Positions 17,622 to 25,584 of a stretch of 64,000 bases of DNA are shown in pieces. Each line of letters starts with the position of its first letter. Positions within the stretch are counted from its first letter, which is position 1. The stretch lies in contig NZ_FUWX01000016.1 of assembly GCF_900167275.1 (NCBI RefSeq), positions 1 to 64,000 of the forward strand, read 5' to 3'. The DNA is from Cetobacterium ceti (lineage in GTDB: Bacteria > Fusobacteriota > Fusobacteriia > Fusobacteriales > Fusobacteriaceae). The notes under the pieces are model-generated. The model worked only from the letters and a program-made list of their open reading frames with translations, was not told the origin of the DNA and did not search any database. The position numbers and the translations under genes are program-made.

Positions 17622-17790
17622 ACTACCACCGTCCTAATAGAGGACGGGGCTTCGTGGGAAATATCTAACTCATATCAGATATATTAATCACGCTCTACGG
17701 GTAGTTCCTACCCTGATATATATTTTAATAGGCTAATAGAGTTCTACCAACCTCACGAATATTTATACTTGCGTTTAGGTCTCTATCTAT
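17622..17790 (-). ncRNA. Candidate omega RNA (TnpB guide scaffold)
   Basis: TnpB guide RNAs start within the 3' end of tnpB and run through the right end of the element, with the guide supplied by flanking DNA. Here the 100 bp after the tnpB stop are non-coding and fold into several stems, including TAGGAACTACCC/GGGTAG-type pairing and CCGTCC/GGACGG near the end. The guide would be the minus-strand copy of the last codons of the NlpC gene. The limits are inferred, not seen. Confidence 0.5.
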
Positions 17791-18840
17791 TTGTGAACCA
17801 CATTCATCACATTTATAGACTCTTTCAGATAGTGCTAGTTTCGTTTTTACTGAACCACAAAATGAACAAGTCTTTGATGATGGAAACCATTTATCAATTT
17901 TAATTACTTGTTTACCTAAAAATATTGATTTGTATTGAAGCATAGTTGTAAACATTCCCCAACCATTATCAGCAACAGATTTACCAAAGTTTAACCCTTG
18001 ACTCATACCTTTCATATTAAGGTCTTCAAGTATTATTGCGTTATACTTAGTTACAAGTTCATGGGATAGCTTATGTAAAAAATCTTTTCTACTGTTTTTG
18101 ATAAGGTTATGAATTTTAGCAACTTTAAGTTTTGCTTTATTCCAATTTTGTGAAAATTTAACTTTTCTTGATAAGTCTCTTTGAGCTTTAGCGAGTTTAG
18201 TTTCTAACTTTCTAAAAAATCTAGGATAATGAGCTCTTTGGTTATCAGAGCTAACAAAAAGTTCAGACATAGCAAAATCAAGCCCAACAATATTGTTATC
18301 GCTTGGAACTTCTTTAATATCCTTTTCAAATTCAGTAAGTATTGAAACGTAGTAAGTACCATTAGGCTCTTGGCTAATGGTAGCTGATTTAATCGCATAA
18401 TTTTGAGGTATTTGTCTATGAAGTTTAATTTTAACTAAACCTATCTTTGGAAGTTTTAAAAAACTATTTTCAATTCTAATTGAATTATTTACACAATTAG
18501 TTGAATATGACTTTCTACTAGATTTTTTACTTTTAAATTTTGGGAAACTAGCTCTTTTTTGAAAGAAATTCTTATATGCAATTTCTAAATTTTTAAGTGC
18601 TTGTTGTAATGCGATTGAATCAACCTCTTTTAAGAATGGTAATTCATTTTTTAGCGGAACAAGCTCTTTAGATTGAGTATTGTAAGTTACAGATTTTTTC
18701 TCTGCCTCATACAATTCTTTTCTCTGAGCTAAGAACCTGTTATACACAAGTCTAGTACAACCAAAAGTTTGATTAATTATATTAGCTTGAGTTTCATTAG
18801 GGTAGATTCTATATTTAAAAGCTAAGTTATATGTCTTCAT
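17725..18840 (-). CDS. tnpB: RNA-guided endonuclease TnpB
   Basis: A 371-aa TnpB that appears intact. The N-terminal domain starts LAFKYRIYPNETQANIINQTFGCTR. The RuvC-like residues are all present: D188 in GLDFAMSEL, E272 in ILEDLNMKGM and D354 in DRDLNASINI. The zinc ribbon is C325-x2-C328 and C344-x2-C347. TnpB uses an RNA from the element's right end to cut DNA, which favours retention of the element. The ATG at 18840 is preferred, with GGAGGTG eight bases upstream. Transposition in trans by a TnpA elsewhere would be needed. Confidence 0.93.
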   Translation of the reverse strand: MKTYNLAFKYRIYPNETQANIINQTFGCTRLVYNRFLAQRKELYEAEKKSVTYNTQSKELVPLKNELPFLKEVDSIALQQALKNLEIAYKNFFQKRASFPKFKSKKSSRKSYSTNCVNNSIRIENSFLKLPKIGLVKIKLHRQIPQNYAIKSATISQEPNGTYYVSILTEFEKDIKEVPSDNNIVGLDFAMSELFVSSDNQRAHYPRFFRKLETKLAKAQRDLSRKVKFSQNWNKAKLKVAKIHNLIKNSRKDFLHKLSHELVTKYNAIILEDLNMKGMSQGLNFGKSVADNGWGMFTTMLQYKSIFLGKQVIKIDKWFPSSKTCSFCGSVKTKLALSERVYKCDECGSQIDRDLNASINIREVGRTLLAY

Positions 18841-18982
18841 AGTTTTCACCTCCATTTTTTAAATTTTATTATTATTGTATTATACCATAATTTCTAAATA
18901 TTTTAATCTAAAAAACTAAAAAGATTGCCCCGATTCATCCTCTCCCTAATAGATGAAGAGGTTTTCTCAGGGCGTTTTGATA

Positions 18983-19012
18983 AAAAATCCCCTAGATTTC
19001 TAGGGGATTTTT
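18983..19012. terminator. Terminator after cobO
   Basis: AAAAATCCCCTAGA pairs perfectly with TCTAGGGGATTTTT across two bases, giving a bidirectional terminator. Confidence 0.85.
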
Positions 19013-19014
19013 CT

Positions 19015-19530
19015 TTATCTTTCAATTCCATTTCTAGCTAAAATTCCATTATAATAATAATGTTTAACCTCTAACATCTCTGTTACTAAATCTGCTCTTT
19101 CAATTACCCTTTCAGGAGCATATCTTCCTGTTAAAATAAGTTCAGTTCTTTCAGGTTTCAAATCAATTAATTGTAAAATTTCATCTGTGCTTATAAGATT
19201 AAAATATGGACATATACAAATTTCATCTAAAATAACAATATCATATTCATCACTTAATAAAATTTCCTTAGCTCTTAAATATCCATTTTTAGCCTTAATT
19301 CTATCAACCTCTTGTACATGTTCAGGGGATATAATACAATTTTCAGTTCCAAATCTTTCCACAGGAACTCCAAGTTTTTCCAATACATTTAATTCCCCGT
19401 ATTTTTGTCCCTTCATAAATTGTCCCATATATACTTTCATATTATTTCCAAGAGCACGAACAGCTAAACCTAAACTTGCTGTGGTTTTTCCCTTTCCATT
19501 TCCAGTATAAACATGAACATAACCTTTCAT
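19015..19530 (-). CDS. cobO: Corrinoid adenosyltransferase (CobO/CobA type)
   Basis: A 171-aa P-loop protein of the CobA/BtuR group. The ATP site is YTGNGKGKTTASLGLAVRALG, followed by QFMKGQKYGELN, the Asp-rich strand YDIVILDEICI and TGRYAPERVIERADLVTEM. It transfers the adenosyl group of ATP to cob(I)alamin or a corrinoid precursor. No other cobalamin genes adjoin it, so it may serve salvage of imported corrinoids. The start is the ATG at 19530 with GGAAGTGG upstream. Confidence 0.93.
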   Translation of the reverse strand: MKGYVHVYTGNGKGKTTASLGLAVRALGNNMKVYMGQFMKGQKYGELNVLEKLGVPVERFGTENCIISPEHVQEVDRIKAKNGYLRAKEILLSDEYDIVILDEICICPYFNLISTDEILQLIDLKPERTELILTGRYAPERVIERADLVTEMLEVKHYYYNGILARNGIER

Positions 19531-19607
19531 CAAACCACTTCCTTTAAAAAAAATTCCCCTAGGGGTAATAGATTCTAATTCTATTATACCACCTAAGGGA
19601 AAATATT

Positions 19608-20936
19608 TTAATCTTCTTTCTTTTTATAAACTATAAGTCCAATTCCTGTTATAACCAATGAGATTGCCATATAAAGAGGATTTGCTATTGTAGCATAAAT
19701 AAATATAGAACCCCCTCCAACAAGGGCTAAAATCGGTATCACAGGGTATAAAGGTACTTTATATGGTCTTTCTAAGTTTGGTTCTCTCTTTCTTAGAATA
19801 AATAATCCAATAAAGATTAAACAGTAGAATAACCAAAATAATGCCACAGGAATATCTCCAAATACATCTACCTTACCTGTTATAAACATTAGAACTAAAC
19901 AAACACAAGATAATCCATACATAAATACAGATGAGTTTTTAGGTTGCATTGTTTTTTCATCTATTTTAGCAAAGAATTTATCCTTTGGTAAATGCCCCTC
20001 TATTGCTAAAGTATATGGAATTCTTGTAGAAGCCATAGTCATACCATTAAGTCCACCAAAAGCTGAAATCATAATTCCTAAAAATACAAATCTTGCACCC
20101 ATACTTCCAAATAGTTCCTTAGCAACCCCAAACATTCCCTCACTCATTAATTTTTCAGCTGGGAAAACATTTAGTAGAGAATAATTTAATAGTACATAAA
20201 ATATTGCCACAAATCCAAGTCCCAAAATAATTGCTCTAGGTAAATCTTTTTTTACATTTTTTAAATCTCCAGCTATGGTTCCCACATATATCCACCCATC
20301 AAAGGCAAACATAACAGGAACAAGAGCTAAACCTAAAAGTAAAAGTGGAGATTCTGTACTAGCTAGAACCTTTTGAGAAACATGCATTGGTCCTAAAGTA
20401 TTATTTACAGATAATAGTCCAAAAACTGTAATTAATCCCAAAGGAATTAATTTAGCTATTGTAGCTGCAGTTTGAATTATTCCACCTACTCTATTTGTAA
20501 ATATATTTACAATATATACAAAGGTTAAAACACCAAAAGAAATTGGAATTAGAACCTCATTACTTGCGTTAATTCCTAAAAAGTTAGTTGTAAAAAAGGC
20601 AAAATAATATGAAATAATTCCTATTAAGGCTGGGAAATATATAACCATTTGAGCCCATCCAACTAAAAATGCTATTTTAGGTCCATATATCTTTTTTATC
20701 CATGCAATCATACCACCTGTTTCAGGAATAGCCGCACCTACCTCTGCTGCAGTAAGACCAGATATTATAGAAATGATTCCTCCTAAAATCCATGCCCATA
20801 TGGCAATTTTAGGATTCATTCCAGCTGCTGTTAAAATCTGAGTAGCTTTGAAGAATATACCTATTCCAATAACAATTCCCACAACCATGGAAAAAGCTAC
20901 AGAAAAGCCGTACCTTCCTTCTAATTTGTCCTTCAT
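19608..20936 (-). CDS. APC-superfamily amino acid permease
   Basis: Twelve hydrophobic segments in 442 aa. The first, FSMVVGIVIGIGIFFKA, carries the G-x-G-I/V-F substrate-binding motif of APC carriers, and ETGGMIAWIKKIYGPKIAFLVGW is the conserved segment after helix 2. FAFDGWIYVGTIAGDLKN matches the helix-6 region of LAT-like and SteT-like exchangers. The substrate is not predictable. The ATG follows AGGAGG. The gene is divergent from the small ORF at 21118. Confidence 0.88.
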   Translation of the reverse strand: MKDKLEGRYGFSVAFSMVVGIVIGIGIFFKATQILTAAGMNPKIAIWAWILGGIISIISGLTAAEVGAAIPETGGMIAWIKKIYGPKIAFLVGWAQMVIYFPALIGIISYYFAFFTTNFLGINASNEVLIPISFGVLTFVYIVNIFTNRVGGIIQTAATIAKLIPLGLITVFGLLSVNNTLGPMHVSQKVLASTESPLLLLGLALVPVMFAFDGWIYVGTIAGDLKNVKKDLPRAIILGLGFVAIFYVLLNYSLLNVFPAEKLMSEGMFGVAKELFGSMGARFVFLGIMISAFGGLNGMTMASTRIPYTLAIEGHLPKDKFFAKIDEKTMQPKNSSVFMYGLSCVCLVLMFITGKVDVFGDIPVALFWLFYCLIFIGLFILRKREPNLERPYKVPLYPVIPILALVGGGSIFIYATIANPLYMAISLVITGIGLIVYKKKED

Positions 20937-21057
20937 AAAGTTTTTCCTCCTGATACTTTCTTACTATATTTTTAGTATAGTAGTCTTCAAAAAATTTTAT
21001 CATGATTTCAATATTTGTACAAGAAAATTTTCACAATTCCTTTTGAATTTCTAGGGG

Positions 21058-21086
21058 TTGCTAAATCCCTTAGACTATTATATAAT
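21058..21086 (+). promoter_or_regulatory. Promoter of the 53-codon ORF
   Basis: TTGCTA at 21058-21063 and a perfect TATAAT at 21081-21086 are separated by 17 bp, about 30 bp before a ribosome site. Confidence 0.7.
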
Positions 21087-21117
21087 TTAGTATCTTTTTC
21101 AAAGAGGTGTATAAAAA

Positions 21118-21279
21118 ATGATAAAGTCTACTAAGACAAATTTATTAGTTGACTGGGGTGCAAAGGTATATTTATTTCCCTTACTTTTCTTCGGTTTACT
21201 ACTTCGTGGTTGCGATAGATTAGTACTAAAATATAAAATATATAAGGGAACCCATAATAAAAAAAACTGGTACTATTAA
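21118..21279 (+). CDS. Small hydrophobic protein, 53 aa, unknown
   Basis: ATG at 21118 with AGAGGTG eight bases upstream, a perfect 17-bp-spaced promoter before it, and a stop that falls inside a terminator hairpin. The product has a polar N-terminus (MIKSTKTNLLVDWGAK), one membrane-like segment (VYLFPLLFFGLLLRGC) and a basic, aromatic C-terminus (KYKIYKGTHNKKNWYY). I do not recognise it. The tight promoter, ORF and terminator unit argues that it is a real gene for a small membrane peptide. It could also be a regulatory RNA whose ORF is incidental. Confidence 0.55.
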   Translation: MIKSTKTNLLVDWGAKVYLFPLLFFGLLLRGCDRLVLKYKIYKGTHNKKNWYY

Positions 21280-21302
21280 AAAATAGTAACCAGCTTTTTT
21301 TT
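21267..21302. terminator. Bidirectional terminator
   Basis: CTGGTACTATT and AATAGTAACCAG pair with one bulge, followed by eight T on the + strand. It closes the small ORF and the converging yhhQ gene. Confidence 0.8.
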
Positions 21303-22023
21303 ATACAGAAGTTTCAGAAAGTAAAACCTCTTTTATTTTTCCTCTTCTCTTTAAATAATTTGCCAAATACACAAAAGGTGTATCTAAAGCTGCCACAACA
21401 AATTTCATAAAATATGTTACCCAATAAATTTCAATTAAAACTTCCTTTGGATAAACTCCATAAAATGCAACTAGTGTAAATACTAAATTATCAATTAACT
21501 GACTTACCATAGTACTTAAATTATTTCTTATCCAAATATGCTTTGTTTCTGGAAATCTTTTTCTCCAAAATTCATATGCCCACACATCATGATTTTGAGA
21601 AATTCCATAGGCTAAAAGCCCTGCAAACATAATTCTTGGCATAAAATCAAATATAAGTTTTACACTTTTAAAGTTATTTATACCAGCTTCCACATTAGTT
21701 GGCACAAACATTATGGCAATTTTCATTATAACCGCAGTTACAGCCATGGTAAAAAATCCAATTTTAACAGCATTTTTAGCATCTTTTTCACTATAATTTT
21801 CAGATAAAATATCTGTAACTAAAAATCCACCTGCATATAAAATATTTCCCAAAGTAGTTCCAAATCCAAAAAGGTCCACAAGTAAAACCACCTGAATATT
21901 TGCTAGTATTGTTGATATTGGTACCCAAATATAAAGTCCTAATTTCCCATATTTTGTATAAATAAACATAATACTTCCAAAGTTAACAATTAAAAGTAAT
22001 GCCCACAGTAATTCGTTTCTCAT
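21301..22023 (-). CDS. yhhQ: Queuosine precursor transporter, YhhQ family
   Basis: A 240-aa membrane protein with six to seven hydrophobic segments and the family's landmarks: LYAGGFLVTDILSENYSEKDAKNAVKIGFF, FMPRIMFAGLLAYGISQNHDVWAYEFWRKR, WIRNNLSTMVSQLIDNLVFT and ALDTPFVYLANYL. YhhQ imports 7-deazaguanine bases such as preQ1 or queuine. The ATG at 22023 follows AGGAGG. It lies 17 bp behind the radical-SAM gene, and the pair sits downstream of a preQ1 riboswitch, so the sequence context supports the same role. Confidence 0.92.
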   Translation of the reverse strand: MRNELLWALLLIVNFGSIMFIYTKYGKLGLYIWVPISTILANIQVVLLVDLFGFGTTLGNILYAGGFLVTDILSENYSEKDAKNAVKIGFFTMAVTAVIMKIAIMFVPTNVEAGINNFKSVKLIFDFMPRIMFAGLLAYGISQNHDVWAYEFWRKRFPETKHIWIRNNLSTMVSQLIDNLVFTLVAFYGVYPKEVLIEIYWVTYFMKFVVAALDTPFVYLANYLKRRGKIKEVLLSETSV

Positions 22024-22039
22024 CTTTCCTCCTAAAATA

Positions 22040-22747
22040 TTATTGCTCAAAAACTCCTAAATCTTTATTATCTATTAAAAGTTCTACCCTTGGGTTTTCT
22101 GTTAAATATCTATATTTTTCCACAAACCATTTTACAAGTTCTTTATCCTGTTTAACCTCAGTTCCATTATCAATAAAAATATTCACTGTTATACTTTTAA
22201 AATATTTTAATCCCAACTCAATGTCCCTATCTATCATCTCTTTATTTTGTCCCTTAACACATATAAGAAGACAAACAGAATAAAGTTCTTTACCTAATTC
22301 TTCAAGCTCCTTTTCTCCCACAGAGAAATTTTTTCCATAACCATTTATTCTAAATTCATTATCAAATGTTTCAAGTCCCATTCTAAATCTAATTTCAACT
22401 CCAGGAAACATTTTTCTAATCTCTTCTAATCTTTTTTTATAACCGTAATATATTTCAAAATATAAAGTTTTTATATTTTTTTCCTTAACAACCTCTTGGA
22501 TTTTTTCCATTGTACTTTCTGGTAATTCAAAAACTGATCCAGAATTTATAACTTCTAAAGCTTTAAATTCTCCTGTAACCTCTCCTAAGGTTTCAAAATT
22601 TACTTCCTCTATAGTTTTATCATCTGTGGAATTATCTTCAATATAATTACAGAATTTACATTTTCCATATTTACATGGATAACTTTTCAGTAAAACTATT
22701 TCTCTTTTATTATTTTTGTCTTCAATCTTTCCGTATCTAACTCCCAT
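22040..22747 (-). CDS. Radical-SAM-like protein of the queuosine operon
   Basis: The 235-aa protein has a Cys triad near the N-terminus (PCKYGKCKFCNY, Cx4CxxC) that fits a [4Fe-4S] radical-SAM cluster. A partial TIM barrel follows: ALEVINSGSVFELP (the GGE-like region), IKTLYFEIYYGYKKR, IRFRMGLETFDNEFR and VCLLICVKGQNKEMIDRDIELGL. It is co-transcribed with yhhQ behind a preQ1 riboswitch, so a role in queuosine synthesis or queuine salvage is likely. The Cys spacing is not that of QueE. A queuine-releasing lyase of the kind called QueL in Clostridioides is one possibility, but I infer this from context only. Confidence 0.7.
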   Translation of the reverse strand: MGVRYGKIEDKNNKREIVLLKSYPCKYGKCKFCNYIEDNSTDDKTIEEVNFETLGEVTGEFKALEVINSGSVFELPESTMEKIQEVVKEKNIKTLYFEIYYGYKKRLEEIRKMFPGVEIRFRMGLETFDNEFRINGYGKNFSVGEKELEELGKELYSVCLLICVKGQNKEMIDRDIELGLKYFKSITVNIFIDNGTEVKQDKELVKWFVEKYRYLTENPRVELLIDNKDLGVFEQ

Positions 22748-22771
22748 TTTTCTTCCTTTCTTCTAATGAAA

Positions 22772-22810
22772 TAAAAAGAGGGGCAGAGTTCTCCAAAAAA
22801 ACTCTGCCCC
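22772..22810 (-). terminator. Second terminator of the preQ1 leader
   Basis: On the minus strand GGGGCAGAGTT pairs perfectly with AACTCTGCCCC (11 bp, 9-base loop) and is followed by TCTTTTTA, 25 bp before the radical-SAM start codon. Confidence 0.75.
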
Positions 22811-22814
22811 ATAA

Positions 22815-22839
22815 CAAAAAAAGGGGACAATTAGCCCCT
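22815..22839 (-). terminator. Expression-platform terminator of the preQ1 riboswitch
   Basis: On the minus strand AGGGG pairs with CCCCT around CTAATTGT, followed by eight T. It lies 20 bp after the aptamer. Confidence 0.75.
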
Positions 22840-22858
22840 GTGTTTTCATTACAATAAG

Positions 22859-22895
22859 CCTAGTTTTTTATAGATGGAGGTTTCCGAACATCTCT
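22859..22895 (-). promoter_or_regulatory. preQ1-I riboswitch aptamer
   Basis: On the minus strand the sequence matches the class-I preQ1 aptamer. The P1 arm AGATG is followed by TTC and a short loop, then CATCT closes P1, followed by the hallmark A-rich tail ATAAAAAACTAGG. The tail is the same as in the Bacillus queC leader (ATAAAAAACTA). Two terminators follow before a radical-SAM / YhhQ operon. Ligand binding should end transcription, so expression falls when preQ1 is plentiful. Confidence 0.88.
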
Positions 22896-22918
22896 TTATT
22901 CTTTTATTTTACCTAAAT

Positions 22919-22947
22919 ATTATACTTGTATTTCAAAAAAAAATCAA
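22919..22947 (-). promoter_or_regulatory. Promoter of the preQ1-controlled operon
   Basis: On the minus strand TTGATT (22947-22942) and a perfect TATAAT (22924-22919) are 17 bp apart, about 25 bp before the aptamer. Confidence 0.7.
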
Positions 22948-22949
22948 TA

Positions 22950-23504
22950 TTAGTTTTCATAGGTATTTTTAATAGCTTTTTCAAACTCTTCCATGGTAAT
23001 TCCATATCTGTTTAACTTCCCTAAAAGTTGTTTTCCATTTCCATATCCAATTCCTAAAAGTCCACAGAACTTTTCTCTAATTTCTTTGGAATTATTATTT
23101 CCAATTAAACCATAGTCTAAAAGTAGATCCATTGTAAAAAGATTTTCTTTATTTTCTATAGTTTCACATTTTGCTTTTTCCAATGCTTCAATGATCACTT
23201 CAGGACAAGCATTTTCAATTCCAATATCTCCATCTTTTGTTCCAGCACTTCTTGTTATATAAGCATGTTTAACATTAGGAAAATATTTTTGTATATATCT
23301 TCTAAGTTCCTTTCCAACAAAATCTGGATCTGTTAAAACTATAAGCCCTTGATTTTCATAGGCCTTTCTTAGTTTTTCAATGTTTCCTTTTTTTCTAATG
23401 GCAAATCCATTTGTAATAATTAACTCTGCATCAACAGCAGCTTTTACAGCGGAAACGTCATCTTTTCCTTCTACTACAATAACTTCTTTAATAATCTTCT
23501 TCAT
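22950..23504 (-). CDS. rnmV: Ribonuclease M5
   Basis: A 184-aa Toprim-domain nuclease. The Toprim acids are visible in VIVVEGKDDVSAV (Glu) and VLTDPDFVGKELRR (DxD), with HAYITRSAGTKDGDIGIENA as the typical middle block. The C-terminal half has LLGIGYGNGKQLLGKLNRYGIT. RNase M5 matures the 5S rRNA precursor. It is transcribed towards the preQ1-controlled operon, whose promoter overlaps its last codons. Confidence 0.93.
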   Translation of the reverse strand: MKKIIKEVIVVEGKDDVSAVKAAVDAELIITNGFAIRKKGNIEKLRKAYENQGLIVLTDPDFVGKELRRYIQKYFPNVKHAYITRSAGTKDGDIGIENACPEVIIEALEKAKCETIENKENLFTMDLLLDYGLIGNNNSKEIREKFCGLLGIGYGNGKQLLGKLNRYGITMEEFEKAIKNTYEN

Positions 23505-23613
23505 TTTATATATAAAATCCTCTCTTGATTTAAATTGTATAATTAATTATAACAAATTTTTAATTTTAATGCTAATTTTTATATTATTATTTTTTATAGG
23601 ACTTAAAAAGTTT

Positions 23614-23642
23614 TTGACAGTTATATTTTTTCGTGCTAGAAT
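23614..23642 (+). promoter_or_regulatory. Promoter of guaA
   Basis: TTGACA at 23614-23619 and TAGAAT at 23637-23642 are 17 bp apart, 27 bp before the riboswitch. Confidence 0.75.
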
Positions 23643-23668
23643 ACTACAAAATTCAATAGAGCATATTA

Positions 23669-23729
23669 TCATATAAGCCGCAAATAAGGTGTGGCGTCTC
23701 TACGACTGACCGTAAATCAGTATCTATGA
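23669..23729 (+). promoter_or_regulatory. Guanine riboswitch (purine class) upstream of guaA
   Basis: P1 is TCATA (23669) with TATGA (23725). J1/2 is TAA. P2 is GCCGC with GTGGC. J2/3 reads TCTCTAC, close to the conserved TTTCTAC. P3 is ACTGA with TCAGT, holding the loop CCGTAAA, and J3/1 is ATCTATGA. The base that discriminates guanine from adenine (position 74 of the xpt aptamer) aligns as C, which pairs with guanine. Control of GMP synthase by guanine fits. Confidence 0.85.
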
Positions 23730-23736
23730 AATTCAA

Positions 23737-23790
23737 GGGGAATAGTCTATCTTTTTGTATTTTCATAGGATAGGTGTATTCTCTTTTTTA
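23737..23790 (+). terminator. Riboswitch expression-platform terminator
   Basis: GGGGAATAGTCTATC pairs with GATAGGTGTATTCTC and is followed by six T. The 3' side of P1 (TATCTATGAAA) can instead pair with TTTTCATAGGATA inside the terminator, giving an antiterminator. This is a classic guanine-OFF switch. Confidence 0.75.
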
Positions 23791-23812
23791 ATATAATTGG
23801 AGGTTTAATTAC

Positions 23813-25351
23813 ATGAAAGAAAATAGTATAGTAATACTTGATTTTGGTTCTCAGTATAACCAACTGATTGCCAGAAGAGTTAGAGAAATGGGTGTATACG
23901 CAGAGGTTGTTCCATATTTTGAGCCCTTAGATAAAATCATGGCTAGAAAACCTAAAGGAATAATCCTTTCAGGAGGTCCTGCTTCTGTTTATTTAGAAGG
24001 AGCTCCGACAATTGATAAGGCTCTATATGACCAAGGGATTCCAGTTCTTGGAATTTGTTATGGTATGCAGCTTACAACTCAGCTTTTAGGAGGAACTGTA
24101 GAGCGTGCGGACAAGCAGGAGTTTGGTAAGGCTGAACTTAATATAGATGACAAAGAATCACCTTTTTATGAGGCTGTTCCTGATTTAAACCAAGTTTGGA
24201 TGAGTCATGGAGACCATGTAACTAAATTAGCTGATGGGTTTGTACAAATAGCTCACACTGATTCGTGTATTGCTGCTGCTGCAAACTATGAAAGAAATAT
24301 TTTCTGTGTTCAATATCACCCAGAGGTTACTCACTCAACTTTTGGAACTCAAATGTTAAAGAACTTTGTATTTGAAGTTGCAAAATGTGAGAAAAACTGG
24401 TCAATGGGAAATTATATTGAGCAAACTGTTAAGGATATAAAAGAAAAAGTTGGAAATAAAAAAGTTTTACTAGGACTTTCTGGTGGAGTTGACTCATCTG
24501 TTGCTGCTATGTTAATTCATAAGGCAATTGGAGATCAATTAATCTGTATCTTTGTTGATACTGGACTTCTTAGAAAGGACGAAGCTAAAAATGTAATGGA
24601 TATTTATGGAGAACACTTCCATATGAATATTAAATGTGTAGATGCAGAGGCTAGATTCCTTGAGAAATTAAAGGGAGTTGCTGATCCTGAATCTAAGAGA
24701 AAAATAATTGGACATGAGTTTATTGAAGTATTCAATGAGGAAGCTTCTAAGTTAACAGATGTGGATTTCCTAGCTCAAGGAACTATTTACCCAGATGTTA
24801 TTGAATCTCAATCTGTAAAGGGTCCATCTGTAACTATTAAATCTCACCACAACGTTGGAGGATTACCTGAGGACATGCATTTCCAATTACTTGAGCCATT
24901 AAGAGAACTATTTAAAGATGAGGTTAGAGCAGTTGGAAGAGAAATGGGAATTCCTGATCATATGATCGATAGACATCCATTCCCAGGACCAGGATTAGGA
25001 ATTAGAATCCTAGGAGATGTGGATAAGGAAAAGGCTGATATTTTAAGAGAGGCTGACGCTATATTTATAGAGGAGTTAAGAAATGCTGGACTTTACCAAA
25101 AAGTTTCCCAAGCCTTTGTTGTACTTCTTCCTGTTAAATCTGTAGGAGTTATGGGAGATGAAAGAACTTATGAATATACAGCTGTTTTAAGATCTGCTGA
25201 TACCATAGATTTCATGACTGCAACTTGGTCTCGTTTACCATATGATTTCTTAGATAGAGTTTCAAATAGAATTATAAACGAAGTTAAAGGTATTAATAGA
25301 TTAACTTATGATATCTCTTCTAAACCACCAGCTACAATTGAGTGGGAATAA
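23813..25351 (+). CDS. guaA: GMP synthase (glutamine-hydrolysing)
   Basis: A 512-aa two-domain enzyme. The N-terminal class-I amidotransferase has GICYGMQ with the catalytic Cys, and the His/Glu of QYHPEVTHS. The C-terminal ATP-pyrophosphatase has the P-loop LSGGVDSSV, and the dimerisation domain ends in the invariant KPPATIEWE. It converts XMP to GMP. The 3' end, GAGTGGGAATAA, is also the left prophage junction, and the coding sequence is complete. Expression is under the guanine riboswitch. Confidence 0.97.
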   Translation: MKENSIVILDFGSQYNQLIARRVREMGVYAEVVPYFEPLDKIMARKPKGIILSGGPASVYLEGAPTIDKALYDQGIPVLGICYGMQLTTQLLGGTVERADKQEFGKAELNIDDKESPFYEAVPDLNQVWMSHGDHVTKLADGFVQIAHTDSCIAAAANYERNIFCVQYHPEVTHSTFGTQMLKNFVFEVAKCEKNWSMGNYIEQTVKDIKEKVGNKKVLLGLSGGVDSSVAAMLIHKAIGDQLICIFVDTGLLRKDEAKNVMDIYGEHFHMNIKCVDAEARFLEKLKGVADPESKRKIIGHEFIEVFNEEASKLTDVDFLAQGTIYPDVIESQSVKGPSVTIKSHHNVGGLPEDMHFQLLEPLRELFKDEVRAVGREMGIPDHMIDRHPFPGPGLGIRILGDVDKEKADILREADAIFIEELRNAGLYQKVSQAFVVLLPVKSVGVMGDERTYEYTAVLRSADTIDFMTATWSRLPYDFLDRVSNRIINEVKGINRLTYDISSKPPATIEWE

Positions 25352-25389
25352 TAATTCCATTCTTTCAAAGTCAATAAAATCAAGGGTTT
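25340..25389. repeat. attL-like junction at the guaA 3' end
   Basis: GAGTGGGA (25340-25347) overlaps the last codons of guaA, and AATAAAATCAAgGGTTT follows at 25373-25389. The same two blocks with the same spacing occur at 62769-62819, on the far side of the prophage. The exact crossover is not resolved. Confidence 0.75.
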
Positions 25390-25408
25390 ATGAAGTACTT
25401 TTTTTCAA

Positions 25409-25429
25409 GTGGTCCCATTGTGGTCCCAT
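25409..25429. repeat. Left integrase arm repeats
   Basis: GTGGTCCCAT occurs twice with an 11-bp period (25409 and 25420). A related tandem 11-bp repeat, GTGGGTCCAAA, lies at the other end of the prophage. This is the layout expected of arm-type binding sites of a tyrosine integrase. Confidence 0.65.
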
Positions 25430-25584
25430 AGTAATATTTTATGTATAATTTAATAGGTTCACTACATTAATTTGTGGTGGCCTTTTTTTATTGCTCTAAA
25501 ACTTAAATAAATCTAATATTGAATCAGCCTTTTTAAAAACTTTAAATTCTATAAGTTTTTTCTTATAGTTCAAAGGATCTATGG

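Larger units (their letters stand above)
17622..18976 (-). mobile_element. IS200/IS605-group element carrying only tnpB
   Basis: The element is tnpB alone, without a tnpA transposase. Its 3' end (17622-17720) has a hairpin CCGTCC/GGACGG around TCTATTA. Its 5' side (18925-18976) has another imperfect hairpin (CCTCT/AGAGG, TTCATC/GATGAA) sharing the CTATTAGG-type loop. These are the subterminal hairpins expected of this group. The outer borders are estimated. The element abuts the NlpC stop codon on one side and the cobO terminator on the other, so no host gene is broken. Confidence 0.75.

Noticed and set aside
17636-17656. CCGTCC/GGACGG hairpin as a plain terminator for the NlpC gene
   Set aside because: No T-run follows, and it matches the subterminal hairpin expected of the TnpB element.
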